Shown: positions 8,266 to 16,762 of the stretch, piece by piece | Layout: each line of letters begins with the position of its first letter | Position numbering within the stretch: position 1 is the stretch's first letter | DNA from: Bog-756 sp963824645 | GTDB taxonomy: Bacteria; Actinomycetota; Acidimicrobiia; Acidimicrobiales; RAAP-2 | Assembly: GCA_963824645.1 (NCBI GenBank) | Contig: CAWGQC010000005.1 | Span: 186,001 to 250,000 of the forward strand | Length of the DNA: 64,000 nt | Direction of reading: 5' to 3' | Notes under the pieces: model-generated | What the model was told of the DNA's origin: nothing | The model's input: the letters and a program-made list of their open reading frames with translations, nothing else | Database searches by the model: none | Program-made: the position numbers and the translations under genes

Positions 8266-9519
8266 TCAGGCCGGTGGTCGCCGCGAAAAGCGCAACGGGA
8301 CGCTGCTGACACCAGCATGTTTATTGGTCCGCATCCGCTTGACCGGCCCGGTGAGCTCAAAATCCTCGAGACGGTTCAGGACCTCGTCGAGGATGAGTCG
8401 AATCTCCATTCGAGCCAGGTTGGCGCCGAGGCAGAAGTGAGTTCGGTGACCGAAGGTCAGATGCGGATTCGGATCGCGACGGATGTCAAAGCGAAATGGG
8501 TCGTTGAAGACCGACTCGTCTCGATTGGCCGACGGCCACCACAACGTCACCTTGTCACCCTGACTGATCCGATGACCGTGCAGATCGGTGTCGCGTGTGG
8601 CGGTACGACGGTTGTACAGCGTGGCGGTTGTCCATCTCAGGATCTCCTCGACCGCAGACGGCATCAGGGTCCGATCGTCTCGGAGCGAGCGGAGCTGGTC
8701 GGGATGACCGACCAGGGCCACCATCCCCAGGGCGATCGAGTTGCGGGTGGTCTCACTTCCGGCCACGACCAACAGATTGAAGAACATCAGCAGCTCGAGA
8801 TCAGTCAGGCCACGGGGCCCGTCCCTATCGTCGTCGATGCGGGCCCCCACCACCACCGAGATGATGTCGTCGCCGGGTTCACTCCTTCTTTTGGCAATAA
8901 GGTCGGTCCCGTACGCAGCCATGGCTCCTGCCGCCGCAGCCACCCGTTTGCTACTCTCGCCCAGCTCCCGCCCTTCAAAATCGAGTGTCGTGTTGGACCA
9001 GCTCATCAAGTCGTGTCGGTCTTCATTCGGCACCCCCATCAGTGCTGCTACCGCTTGCAGAGGCAGTTCGACGGCCACGTCAGTCAGAAAATCGCAACTG
9101 CCACGATCGGCGATGTCGTCGATGATCCTACGAGCCCTCTCTTTGAGCTCGGCCTCCATCAGGGCTAGAGAACGGGGGGCCACGGACGGGGTCACCAACC
9201 GACGGATTCGGTTGTGCAGCGGGTCATCCATCATGTTGAGCAGGACGCCGGGAGCGAACCCGTAGGGCAGATCCTGAATGATGGTTCCCCCTCCTTCGGA
9301 CCCCGATGAGCGCTCCGACGAGAACAGGGCGGAGTCGCCAGCGACCGCGGTGATGTCAGCGTGACCACTTAGAACCCAGAAACCCACCCCGTCCGGGGTG
9401 TGTGCCGTGGGATCGTGCCACCAAACGGGAGCTTCCTGCCTCAGACAGGTAAAGACCTCGTCAGGGAAACCGTCGACAAAGAGATCGAGGTCTGTGAGAT
9501 CGACTTCCTCGAGGTTCAC
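8266..9519 (-). CDS. Cytochrome P450
   Basis: A second P450, 417 residues from the GTG at 9519 (preceded by AGAAGGG); an ATG nine codons upstream is the alternative. Motifs are AGSETTRN in the I helix, EEILR in the K helix and the haem loop FGHRTHFCLGANLARME. The N-terminal VDLTDLDLFVDGFPDEVF and the RDPNPHLTFG approach to the haem loop recall the CYP125/CYP142/CYP124-like group that attacks sterol side chains or branched lipids, but this is a resemblance only. It is clearly paralogous to the gene about 190 bases downstream, not a recent duplicate. No redox partner is encoded beside it. Confidence 0.93.
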   Translation of the reverse strand: MNLEEVDLTDLDLFVDGFPDEVFTCLRQEAPVWWHDPTAHTPDGVGFWVLSGHADITAVAGDSALFSSERSSGSEGGGTIIQDLPYGFAPGVLLNMMDDPLHNRIRRLVTPSVAPRSLALMEAELKERARRIIDDIADRGSCDFLTDVAVELPLQAVAALMGVPNEDRHDLMSWSNTTLDFEGRELGESSKRVAAAAGAMAAYGTDLIAKRRSEPGDDIISVVVGARIDDDRDGPRGLTDLELLMFFNLLVVAGSETTRNSIALGMVALVGHPDQLRSLRDDRTLMPSAVEEILRWTTATLYNRRTATRDTDLHGHRISQGDKVTLWWPSANRDESVFNDPFRFDIRRDPNPHLTFGHRTHFCLGANLARMEIRLILDEVLNRLEDFELTGPVKRMRTNKHAGVSSVPLRFSRRPPA

Positions 9520-9607
9520 GCTGGCGCCCTTCTGGCCACTCCGCATGGAGTCCGATCAGGACCGATCTCAGTCCACGTCCGGAGGATCGGACCGCAAGTT
9601 CATCGGT

Positions 9608-10999
9608 TCAGGGATGGGTCATGGATTCGGGCCGAACCGCCTCGTCGAACTGTTCCTCGGTCAGATAGCCCAGAGCAAGAGACGCCTCGCGCAGGGTTGA
9701 ACCCTCCTTGTGCGCTTTCTTGGCCACCTCCCCCGCCTTGTCATAGCCAATCAGAGGGGTCAGCGCTGTCACCAGCATGAGCGAGTTGTCGAGGTGCTCT
9801 CGAATACGGGCCCGGTTGGGTTCCAGCCCATCGATACAGAACCGGGTGAACACCTCCGATGCCTCGGTGAGCAACTCGACAGAATGAAGCAGGTTGTAGA
9901 TGATGACCGGCTTGCAGACGTTCAGTTCGAGATTGCCACGGCTGCCGGCTATGGCCACGGAGGTGTCATTCCCGTAGACCTGTATACACACCATGATCAT
10001 GGCCTCGCACTGAGTGGGATTGACCTTTCCGGGCATGATCGATGAACCCGGCTCGTTCTCCGGCAACGTGAGCTCTCCCAAGCCGGTACGTGGACCCGAG
10101 CCGAGCCAGCGGATGTCGTCGGCGATCTTGATCAGACTGGTGGCCAGCGTTCTCATCGATCCGCTAGCCGCAACCAATGCATCGTGGGCAGCCAAAGCTG
10201 CGAACTTGTTGGGGGCCGTCACGAAAGGCAGTCCGGTGAGCTCGGCAATGGCAGAAGCCACCCGAGTTCCGAACTCGGGGTGGGTGTTGAGTCCCGTACC
10301 TACCGCGGTTCCACCGGCAGCCAGTTCGTAGAGATCATCGAGCGCGAATTCAATCCGCCGGATGTCTGCGTCCAGTTGGGCAACGTACCCCGAGAACTCT
10401 TGGCCGAGAGTGAGGGGGACGGCGTCCATGAGGTGGGTGCGCCCGATCTTGGTGATTCCGACGAAAGCCTCCGCCTTGGCGTTCAGTGCGTTCCGGAGAT
10501 GTCGGATGGCTGGGAGCAGCCGATGAGTGATCTCCTCGACCGCGGCGATATGCATGGCGGTGGGAAACGTGTCATTCGAAGATTGGGACATATTGACATC
10601 GTCATTGGGATGTACCGGAACCTTCGACCCCATGATGCCACCAGCCATCTCGATGGCCCGGTTCGAGATCACTTCATTGGCATTCATATTGCTCTGGGTC
10701 CCGCTTCCCGTCTGCCAGACGCTGAGCGGGAAATGAGCATCGAGCTTTCCTTCGGAGACCTCACGAGCAGCTGCGACGATCAGCGCTGACTTGTCTGGAG
10801 CCATCTTGCCCAAATCGGCATTCACCTGGGCAGAAGCTTCCTTCAGGATTCCCATCGCACGAATGACGGGTTCAGGCATCCGGTCATCGCCAATGGGAAA
10901 GTGCACCAGGGAACGTGCTGTCTGGGCTCCCCAGTACCGGTCGGACGGCACCTCAATCGGCCCCATGCTGTCGGTCTCCATGCGGGTCTCGATGGTCAT
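9608..10999 (-). CDS. fumC: Fumarate hydratase class II
   Basis: FumC interconverts fumarate and L-malate in the TCA cycle as a cytosolic iron-independent homotetramer. At 463 residues it is full length. It shows the family N-terminal block RMETDSMGPIEVPSDRYWGA, the HPNDDVNMSQSSNDTFPTA substrate-binding block, GRTHLMDAVPLTLGQEF, and the fumarase/aspartase superfamily loop GSSIMPGKVNPTQCEA with the catalytic serine. The class II fumarase reading is favoured over aspartase by the GTGLN and TAPNKFAALAAHD segments. AAAGGAAG precedes the ATG at good spacing. It is a single gene with about 250 non-coding bases upstream. Confidence 0.95.
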   Translation of the reverse strand: MTIETRMETDSMGPIEVPSDRYWGAQTARSLVHFPIGDDRMPEPVIRAMGILKEASAQVNADLGKMAPDKSALIVAAAREVSEGKLDAHFPLSVWQTGSGTQSNMNANEVISNRAIEMAGGIMGSKVPVHPNDDVNMSQSSNDTFPTAMHIAAVEEITHRLLPAIRHLRNALNAKAEAFVGITKIGRTHLMDAVPLTLGQEFSGYVAQLDADIRRIEFALDDLYELAAGGTAVGTGLNTHPEFGTRVASAIAELTGLPFVTAPNKFAALAAHDALVAASGSMRTLATSLIKIADDIRWLGSGPRTGLGELTLPENEPGSSIMPGKVNPTQCEAMIMVCIQVYGNDTSVAIAGSRGNLELNVCKPVIIYNLLHSVELLTEASEVFTRFCIDGLEPNRARIREHLDNSLMLVTALTPLIGYDKAGEVAKKAHKEGSTLREASLALGYLTEEQFDEAVRPESMTHP

Positions 11000-11250
11000 G
11001 GTCGCTTCCTTTCGGTGTTCGGTGTTGTCGGAGGCCTGTACGGCTCTCGAAGGCCCGTGCGGCTCGGCGACCCTACCGTGGCCCCAGGACCGGTGGGAAG
11101 AGCCAGTTCACCGCCCACCAGCCGTTTTCTGGGCTTTGGGGAACCTTCTCCGGCACTCGCCTAGGCGAATCCCTTGCCCTCCGGGTTTTGGCCTCCTTCG
11201 ATGCTCGGCCCGGAGGCCCTCGGTAGTTTAATTTTCGAATTGAGCCGAAT

Positions 11251-12189
11251 TTATCGGGTCTGACCGATGGTTTTTCGTCGCTCGACCTTCGGAATCCCGC
11301 GGTACGAACGCTTTCCGGGTGAGCGCGCAGCTAACCCCTTCTTCCATACCTGTCGAGCCTTGGCCAGGTCCTCGGCCCGGGGACCCTGTCCGGCGCCCGG
11401 GACCTCCAGAATGGCGGGTAGGCCCTGGAGGTCCGGGTTACCCAACAGTGCACCCAGTCCTTTCGCTCCGATCGTCCCCTTCCCGATGTTCTCGTGTCGA
11501 TCCCGGTTGGCTCCGAATAGAACCTTGGAATCGTTGAGATGAAGGCAGTGCAAGCGTTCGAGCCCAACTGTTCGCATGATTGTGGTCATGAGGTCGTCAG
11601 CCTCTCTGATCGTGGCGAACGCCACCCCGGACGCCCAAAGATGTTGGGTGTCCAAACAGACTCCGAGCCGTTCGTCACCGCCGGTAGCGTCGATGACATC
11701 ACGCAACTCATCGAACGACCGGCCGATCGTGTCGCCCGCACCCGCCGTGTTTTCGAGCAAAATGGGACACGGCCTTGCCGTGTTGGTCACCGAATCGAGG
11801 GCCTCCATCAGGCCGTGCGCCACCGCAGGCAGTGCCGATTCGAATCCTTGACCCCGATGACTGCCTAGGTGCAAAACCAGACCGTCGGAGCCCATGCCCT
11901 GGGCGGCTCGGAGGTTGGCTTGAAGGCACATTCTCGACTTGGACGCCAGCTCTGGATCAGGTGAAGCGAGATTAATGAGGTACGTGGCATGACAGAAGGT
12001 TGAGGTGACAGTTGGGTGCTCAGCCTGTGCGCTCCGATAGGCGTCGAGCATCTGCGGGCTGTACTGGGACGGTTTCCACATCCGTGGGCTCTGAGTAAAA
12101 ATCTGCACAACTTCTGCGCCGATTTCAGCTCCACGCTCGAGTGCTGGAAGTAGCCCGGTTCCGGCGCGGACATGAGCGCCGAAAAGCAT
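11251..12189 (-). CDS. nfo: Endonuclease IV (AP endonuclease)
   Basis: Endonuclease IV nicks DNA 5' of abasic sites in base-excision repair, using three zinc ions. The 312-residue protein is an AP-endonuclease TIM barrel. Recognisable blocks are MLFGAHVRAGTGLLPAL, the LLENTAGAGDTIGRSF segment with a metal-ligand Glu, GVCLDTQHLWASG with Asp and His ligands, and HLNDSKVLFGANRDRHENIG with the His-x-Asn-Asp-Ser-Lys signature and the RHxxIGxG metal motif. The frame opens 28 codons upstream, but MLFGAHVRAG is the expected N-terminus, so the ATG at 12189 is chosen; no strong ribosome site is visible. A basic tail (RSPGKRSYRG...RRKTIG) extends the C-terminus. Confidence 0.92.
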   Translation of the reverse strand: MLFGAHVRAGTGLLPALERGAEIGAEVVQIFTQSPRMWKPSQYSPQMLDAYRSAQAEHPTVTSTFCHATYLINLASPDPELASKSRMCLQANLRAAQGMGSDGLVLHLGSHRGQGFESALPAVAHGLMEALDSVTNTARPCPILLENTAGAGDTIGRSFDELRDVIDATGGDERLGVCLDTQHLWASGVAFATIREADDLMTTIMRTVGLERLHCLHLNDSKVLFGANRDRHENIGKGTIGAKGLGALLGNPDLQGLPAILEVPGAGQGPRAEDLAKARQVWKKGLAARSPGKRSYRGIPKVERRKTIGQTR

Positions 12190-12267
12190 GCAGGCACGGT
12201 ACCAGTACCGGCACTCTCCCGATCTCGGACACGCTCGCCTGATCCCGGTTGACGGTGCAAAGATTCG

Positions 12268-12299
12268 ACTCACACAGCCGTCTTGTCAGTGCTGTGAGT
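12268..12299. promoter_or_regulatory. Imperfect inverted repeat in divergent spacer
   Basis: ACTCACACAGC (12268-12278) and GCTGTGAGT (12291-12299) form an inverted repeat with a two-base bulge. It lies between nfo (leftward) and the DUF222/HNH gene (rightward), and could be an operator or an mRNA hairpin. No conserved regulator motif was recognised. Confidence 0.25.
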
Positions 12300-12472
12300 G
12301 GTCGTCAGTTGGACCAGGCTGGGGATCTGTGATTGCTGGCGAGTCGCCCGTGAGTGATACACCCCCCTGGCAGGGTGGGACCATGACATCGGCGGCGGCC
12401 ACGACAAAGAGGGCAACCGGTCGGTCCGGGCGATCGGTCGGGCCTGGTGGGTCTGACCGGTCTGGATCTGAG

Positions 12473-12505
12473 CGGTCGGGTCGGTCGGGTCGGTCGGGTC
12501 GGTCG
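12473..12505 (+). repeat. In-frame 9-bp tandem repeat
   Basis: Three perfect copies of CGGTCGGGT plus a partial fourth, encoding repeated Arg-Ser-Gly in the N-terminal leader of the DUF222/HNH gene. Because the unit is a multiple of three, copy-number change would preserve the frame. Confidence 0.85.
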
Positions 12506-12754
12506 CCGGGCCTCCGGGCCCGCCTGGCCAAGGCCATGGATGTTCTGTCGGCGGTGGTGGCCGAACTCGATCCTGATTGTGTGACCGGTCGGGACGCCTC
12601 TGATCTCTACGGGTCCTTTGCCGGGTTGGAGCGGCTGGCGGTGGCAGGTAAGACCCTGCTCGCCCCCCGGATCGAGTCCTCCCTCGTGTGGCGGGAGACC
12701 GGGCACCGTAACGCCGCTGTGCTCCTGGCCGACCTGGAGGGGGTTGGGCTTCCT

Positions 12755-12758
12755 CCGG
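12755..12758. repeat. Left target-site duplication (CCGG)
   Basis: CCGG directly abuts the left end of the IS3-family element and is repeated at 14028-14031. Removing the element and one copy restores the host gene's reading frame, which supports this boundary. Confidence 0.75.
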
Positions 12759-12769
12759 TTTGACGGACA
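12759..12769 (+). repeat. IS3 left inverted repeat
   Basis: TTTGACGGACA. It pairs with the right end with one mismatch (third base). The TGA here terminates the interrupted nuclease frame. Confidence 0.8.
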
Positions 12770-12799
12770 TCCACCATCAGGGGCACTGCCCCGGAAAGG

Positions 12800-13117
12800 A
12801 TGTCCAAAATGGAGACCATGGAGAGGAAGAAGCCCCGCCCCCGTCGGTCGTTCACACCGGAGTTCAAGGCTGAGATTGTCGAGCTGTGCCGCCACGGTGA
12901 TCGCAGCATCGGCCAGGTGGCCAGGGACTTCGATCTGACCGAGACCAACGTGCGGAACTGGGTGAAACAAGCGGAGATCGACCAGGGTGAACGCCCCGGT
13001 CTCACCACCGAGGAGAAAGAGGAGCTCACCCGCTTGCGTCGGGAGAACCGCTCCCTCAAAGAGGACGTGGAGATCCTCAAGCGTGCAACGGTTTTCTTCG
13101 CCAAGGAGACCCGATGA
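12800..13117 (+). CDS. IS3-family transposase OrfA (helix-turn-helix)
   Basis: OrfA is the 105-residue DNA-binding half of the transposase. It has a basic N-terminus, a helix-turn-helix of the IS3 OrfA type (RSFTPEFKAEIVELCRHGD, then IGQVARDFDLTETNVRNWVK), and a leucine-zipper-like helix (ELTRLRRENRSLKEDVEILK) for multimerisation. It binds the terminal repeats with OrfB. Its stop overlaps the orfB start as ATGA; orfB is in the -1 frame relative to orfA, the usual IS3 arrangement. No standard A6G-type slippery heptamer is seen at the junction, so coupled re-initiation looks as likely as frameshifting. ATGs at 12809 and 12818 are alternative starts. Confidence 0.93.
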   Translation: MSKMETMERKKPRPRRSFTPEFKAEIVELCRHGDRSIGQVARDFDLTETNVRNWVKQAEIDQGERPGLTTEEKEELTRLRRENRSLKEDVEILKRATVFFAKETR

Positions 13118-14001
13118 AGCTGGACCCCTTCATCGAGGCGGAGAAGACTGCAGGTCACAGCGTCCAAAAGACGTGCGACCTGTTCGAGGTCTCCCGTTCC
13201 GCCTACTACCAGCGCAGAACCGGTGTTCCCTCCGCCCGGGCCGCCACCGACGCCGAGCTGACCAACCAGATCACCGAGGTATTCAACGAGTCCAAGGGCA
13301 CCTATGGATCTCCGAGGGTCCACCAAGAGCTCGGTCACCGGGGGATCACCTGCGGCCGGCGACGGGTGACCAGACTCATGCGGTTGGCCGGCCTCGAGGG
13401 ACGGTGCAAGAAGCGCTGGCGGAAGACCACGGTCGCCGACCCCGAGGCCGAGGCGGCCAAGGACCTGATCCAACGCCACTTCGGACCCTCTGAGGAGATC
13501 GACCGTCGCTATGTCGGGGACATCACCTACATCGCCACCTGGGAGGGGTGGGCCTACCTGGCCACCGTCATCGACCTGGCCAGCCGCAAGGTGGTGGGCT
13601 GGTCACTGGCCGACCACATGAGGACCGAGTTGGTCGAGGACGCACTGACTTTGGCCTTCGCCAACCGAGCACCTGAAGAAGGAGTCATTTTTCACTCGGA
13701 CCGCGGCTGTCAATACACGAGTCGAGACTTCGCCGAACTGGCTCGGAGCAACGGCTTCGTGCTCTCGGTCGGGAGGAAGGGCGAGTGCTGGGATAACGCG
13801 GTGGCCGAGTCCTTCTTTGCCACCATCAAGCGTGAGCTCATCGACATGCGGGCGTGGCCGACGAGGGCAGGACTACACCGTGCCGTCTTCGAGTACATCG
13901 AGGGCTGGTACAACACCCGCCGGCTGCACTCGACGCTCGGCTACCTCAGCCCGAGCCGGTACGAAACGCTCCACCACAACGCCGACCGTCAGGCGGCATA
14001 A
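13114..14001 (+). CDS. IS3-family transposase OrfB (DDE integrase)
   Basis: OrfB is the 295-residue catalytic part of the IS3 transposase, with the retroviral-integrase rve fold. The DDE triad is visible as Asp136 (RRYVGDITYI), Asp196 (VIFHSDRGCQYTS) and Glu232 (CWDNAVAESFFATIKREL), with the 35-residue spacing between the last two typical of IS3. The N-terminal HTH_21-type region (YGSPRVHQELGHRGI) and C-terminal YNTRRLHSTLGYLSP complete the expected layout. The frame is unbroken. Codon use is similar to the host, suggesting exchange among high-GC genomes. Confidence 0.95.
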   Translation: MKLDPFIEAEKTAGHSVQKTCDLFEVSRSAYYQRRTGVPSARAATDAELTNQITEVFNESKGTYGSPRVHQELGHRGITCGRRRVTRLMRLAGLEGRCKKRWRKTTVADPEAEAAKDLIQRHFGPSEEIDRRYVGDITYIATWEGWAYLATVIDLASRKVVGWSLADHMRTELVEDALTLAFANRAPEEGVIFHSDRGCQYTSRDFAELARSNGFVLSVGRKGECWDNAVAESFFATIKRELIDMRAWPTRAGLHRAVFEYIEGWYNTRRLHSTLGYLSPSRYETLHHNADRQAA

Positions 14002-14016
14002 TCAACTGAAGCAACC

Positions 14017-14027
14017 TGTCCGTCGAA
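14017..14027 (-). repeat. IS3 right inverted repeat
   Basis: TGTCCGTCGAA, the reverse complement of TTCGACGGACA, matching the left end except at one base. Confidence 0.8.
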
Positions 14028-14031
14028 CCGG
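14028..14031. repeat. Right target-site duplication (CCGG)
   Basis: CCGG immediately after the right inverted repeat, identical to 12755-12758. Confidence 0.75.
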
Positions 14032-15122
14032 ATCAAGTCCAGGTCTCGACCGGCCAGGCCGGGGCCACCTTGTCCCTCGGGCGGCGTCTGGAGGCCCTAC
14101 CGGGCACCCAAGAAGAGGTGCGCAAAGGGACACTGTCCACCCCCAAGGTGGCCGAACTGGTGGACGCCGGGGTGGTCGACCCCAAAGCGGAGCTGGACCT
14201 CGTGGCCGGGGCGGCCGACGCCCCTCTGGCGGCGGTCAAGGAGCGCTGTCGGCAGAGCCGGGCCACCGCCGTGGGAGTCGATCCCCGGGCCGGGGTCCGA
14301 CGGATCCACGCCTCCCGGCGGTTCACCTCGTGGACCGACCCCGAAGGGGCCTTCTGCTTCCAGGGCCGGGATACAGCCGACCGGGGGGCCCAGATCCTCT
14401 CCCGCCTGGGCCAGACGGCCACCGGCCTGCGCCGGGCGGCCCAGGCGGCCGGGGGACCGGGCGAACCGGAACGGGCCTATAGGGCCGACGCCTTCCACGC
14501 CCTCCTCACCGGGGACAGGGGGGTCTCCTCCTGCACTACTTCTCGAGAGCCCGGTTCTCGAGAGCCCGGTTCCCTGGAGACCGCGGTGATCGACCGGCCC
14601 CCCGCCTGTTCGGTGGTGGTCCGGGTCGACCTGGCCGCCCTCCTGCGGGGCCGGGCCCATCCCGGGGAGTGCTGTGCCATCGACAACGTCGGTCCCATCC
14701 CGGTCCCCATGGCCCGGTCCATGGCCAATGACGCCTACCTGCGCTACCTCTTCCACCAGGCCGGCGATATCCGGGCCGTCTCCCACTTCGGGCGCACCAT
14801 CAACCGGTCCCTACGCACCGCCCTCCTCCACCGGGACCCCACCTGTGTGGTCCCGGGCTGTGGCCTCGCTACCGGGCTGGAGATCGACCACATCATCCCC
14901 TTTGCCGAAGGCGGACCCACGGCTCTCGACAATTTGGCCCGACTCTGTCACCACCACCACTTCCTCAAGACCTACGAGGGATGGGACCTCAGCCGGGTGG
15001 GCACGGCCCCGGACGGCACTCCCCAATGGTCCTTTACTCCCCCACCGGCCTTCGGGCATGAACCCGGACTCGGAATCGACACCGACGAGGGTCGGGAGAG
15101 CTGGACACGACAGCGGGAGTGA
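14032..15122 (+). pseudogene. DUF222/HNH nuclease, 3' fragment
   Basis: This is the remainder of the interrupted gene: the main DUF222 helical region (LGRRLEALPGTQEEVRKGTL, KVAELVDAGVVDPKAELDLV) and a C-terminal HNH domain. The HNH part shows a zinc-type CVVPGC, the core IDHIIPFAEGGPTALDN, and LCHHHHFLKTYEGW. No stop interrupts this part, so the insertion alone disables the gene. A fragment initiating internally (for example the TTG at 14070) could still be made, but would lack the first quarter of DUF222. The combined open frame across the excised element argues for a recent insertion. Confidence 0.88.
14540..14569 (+). repeat. In-frame 15-bp tandem repeat
   Basis: Two perfect copies of TTCTCGAGAGCCCGG, adding a Ser-Arg-Glu-Pro-Gly duplication in the linker between the DUF222 and HNH parts. 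Confidence 0.85.
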
Positions 15123-15240
15123 GCTCGGCACCTTTGCGATGCACGATGCAATGGCAACGATTGATACTCTCCAGTTTGCTTGCAGTCACCGACCGCGCCG
15201 GCTCGTCTTGATAGTTGATCGATACTCAGGAGATATGACA

Positions 15241-15645
15241 ATGCCAATATCGCTCACCAACAAAGCACGCGACCTCATAGGGCGGCCCGTTCTCGCCAAC
15301 GTGGCCACAGTCGATTCTCACGGCCGGCCGCAGCTGACACCAGTGTGGATCGATCTGGATGGGGACGATCTTATCTTTAACACGGCGAAAGGCCGCGCCA
15401 AGGATCGAAACCTTCGGGAGAACCCCCAGGTTGCCGTATCCGTCCTTGATCCCGAAGACCAGTACAACGTCGTCGTGGTACGCGGCTCTGTGGAAAGCAC
15501 CGAAGAAGGCGCAGATGCCCACATTGATTCTCTCGCCAAGAAATACCTTGGAGTAGATGAGTACCCGATGCGGCGGCCGGGGGAGGTTCGAGTGATCTAC
15601 CGCGTCATCGCAGACCATGTGGTCATGCAGCCAGCCGACGATTGA
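15241..15645 (+). CDS. PPOX-class, probably F420-dependent, oxidoreductase
   Basis: A 134-residue split-beta-barrel protein of the pyridoxamine-phosphate-oxidase-like superfamily. Diagnostic pieces are LANVATVDSHGRPQLTPVWI, the phosphate-binding-type stretch FNTAKGRAKDRNLRENPQVAVSV, and VRGSVESTEEG. This pattern matches the small actinobacterial F420/flavin-dependent enzymes (Rv1155-like) rather than true PdxH. They reduce or bind varied substrates with deazaflavin F420; the natural substrate here is unknown. AGGAG at 15228-15232 is eight bases before the ATG at 15241, which I prefer over the ATG at 15235. It follows the disrupted nuclease gene by 118 bases and is probably transcribed alone. 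Confidence 0.82.
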   Translation: MPISLTNKARDLIGRPVLANVATVDSHGRPQLTPVWIDLDGDDLIFNTAKGRAKDRNLRENPQVAVSVLDPEDQYNVVVVRGSVESTEEGADAHIDSLAKKYLGVDEYPMRRPGEVRVIYRVIADHVVMQPADD

Positions 15646-16006
15646 ACGCAGATTTCATATCCAGAGGCCGAGGACTCCGACCCGCCTATCGATTGGACCA
15701 CTCCGCGGGTCAAGTCCGTGGCGACCCCAATGAACACGCGTGGCTGAATCAGCGGAGGGATCGGGTCCCCGCAGGGAGATAATGCAGTCACCCGCGCCGG
15801 CTCGCCGTCCCTCGTTGATCTGCTCGGCCAGCCTGCTAGCTGAGGGAGCACCCCGCTCATCGCCTTCGCTATGGCTAGTTGGGCTCAAGTTGCATTCCTC
15901 GAGATGCCGATGAAGGAATGGGCCTCTGCGACCAGCGGCATTCGGCATTGTCCGTGGTTTCCCACTGCGGCAGAGAGTCGGAACGGCCCGTCGAAAGGGA
16001 ATAACG
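15646..16006. other. Intergenic region upstream of pilin-like gene, no gene recognised
   Basis: About 360 bases with several potential stems (for example GACCC near 15723 with GGGTC near 15765). I compared it mentally with c-di-GMP and cobalamin riboswitch cores and saw no match. Open frames on both strands lack protein-like composition. It probably holds the leader and promoter of the pilin-like gene. Confidence 0.35.
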
Positions 16007-16687
16007 ATGATCGACTGCGACGGGGGGAAAGTCCGCCACATGGGAGTTCCATCCGAATCAGGGTTTTCGATGGTAGTCACCGTTCTGAGTATGGGTGTCG
16101 TAGCCATTCTGACCGCTGTCTTGCTCTCGACCACTCTCACCTCGAGTTCTGGATCGGGCACGGGCACGGGCATCGACAATGCCCCCGGGGTAGCCGAGGC
16201 CACGAGCCTCCAAGCCCACCAGACCCTCTCCGAGGCCCTGACCACAGTGAATAGCGCGGTCGCCTCCGGTGGCTACAGCTCGTTGAGTGCCCCGACGTTG
16301 TCGGCCTCGGGATCCTCAATTTCCTTTGTCGACGGACCCTCCACCAACGGAACCACGGTGAGCATCAGTGTGGTGCCGGGAGCTGGTGGAAGTGGAGCCG
16401 GCGCAGTCGGGGCCAGCGGCGTTGGAGGCGACATTGCTGGCGTCGCCGGGGGCGACGTGGGCGGGGACGGCTCGAGCGGTGCCGACGGGGGCAGCGTTAC
16501 CCTGGCCGATCGATCCACCGGAGGCACGTGTTGGCTGGTCTGGAGCTCAGCGGGAACTACCGCCTGGTACGGAGCGCAAACAGATCAGCCCAGTTGCACG
16601 GCCCCCGCACTGGCTTCGGCTCCCGTCACCGGGCCGGTCTCATCCACTTCGATCGGATGGCAACAGGGAAGTTTTCCAGCCGTCTGA
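16007..16687 (+). CDS. Type IV pilin-like (pseudopilin) protein
   Basis: This 226-residue protein has a prepilin-type N-terminus: a short basic leader ending in Gly (VPSESG), then Phe and a long hydrophobic helix, FSMVVTVLSMGVVAILTAVL. A prepilin peptidase would cleave after that Gly. The usual Glu at mature position 5 is absent (Val there), which also occurs in minor pseudopilins. The globular part has a Gly/Ala/Ser-rich stretch (about 125-165) and a possible disulfide pair, CWLVWSSAGTTAWYG through PSC near residue 200. AAAGGGA lies six bases before the ATG. It converges on dprA-comM, raising the possibility of a DNA-uptake role; no other pilus genes are in the window. Confidence 0.65.
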   Translation: MIDCDGGKVRHMGVPSESGFSMVVTVLSMGVVAILTAVLLSTTLTSSSGSGTGTGIDNAPGVAEATSLQAHQTLSEALTTVNSAVASGGYSSLSAPTLSASGSSISFVDGPSTNGTTVSISVVPGAGGSGAGAVGASGVGGDIAGVAGGDVGGDGSSGADGGSVTLADRSTGGTCWLVWSSAGTTAWYGAQTDQPSCTAPALASAPVTGPVSSTSIGWQQGSFPAV

Positions 16688-16762
16688 CGCGGGTTCTAGC
16701 TGGCCGACGATTCCTAATGGGTTCGTTGAGGTGCTAACAGATAGATCGACCGTAAGGAGCGA

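Larger units (their letters stand above)
12383..12758 (+). pseudogene. DUF222/HNH nuclease, 5' fragment cut by IS3-family element
   Basis: The fragment encodes a Ser/Arg/Gly-rich leader, then the start of a DUF222 domain (AMDVLSAVVAELDPDCVTGR, LERLAVAGKTLLAPRIE). DUF222 plus C-terminal HNH is a common actinobacterial nuclease-like architecture of unknown function, often multi-copy and linked to mobile DNA. The frame runs into the insertion sequence and stops at a TGA inside its left end (12761-12763). Joining base 12758 directly to 14032 restores the frame: the codon becomes GAT and reading continues as QVQVSTGQAGATLSLGRRL into the 3' fragment. The intact gene would encode about 488 residues. 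An ATG at 12383 or the in-frame GTG at 12350 could be the start. Confidence 0.85.
12759..14027 (+). mobile_element. IS3-family insertion sequence, 1269 bp, apparently complete
   Basis: The element carries two overlapping genes (orfA 12800-13117, orfB 13114-14001). It is bounded by 11-bp inverted repeats with one mismatch: TTTGACGGACA on the left and TGTCCGTCGAA on the right. Both ends are flanked by CCGG, fitting the 3-5 bp duplication known for the family. The length is typical of IS3 elements, and both transposase frames are intact, so it may still be active. It sits inside a DUF222/HNH gene in the same orientation. The family usually has 5'-TG...CA-3' termini, so the exact ends could be a few bases inside those given. 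Confidence 0.88.

Noticed and set aside
13080..13117. Programmed -1 frameshift site between IS3 orfA and orfB
   Set aside because: orfB is in the -1 frame, but no A6G or X-XXY-YYZ heptamer is present; the ATGA overlap fits re-initiation equally well.
14070..15122. The 3' DUF222/HNH part as an independent complete gene
   Set aside because: It lacks the first quarter of DUF222 and any ribosome site, and joins in frame to the 5' fragment once the insertion sequence is removed.
15646..16006. Possible riboswitch upstream of the pilin-like gene
   Set aside because: Several stems can be drawn, but none matches the conserved core of c-di-GMP or cobalamin riboswitches.
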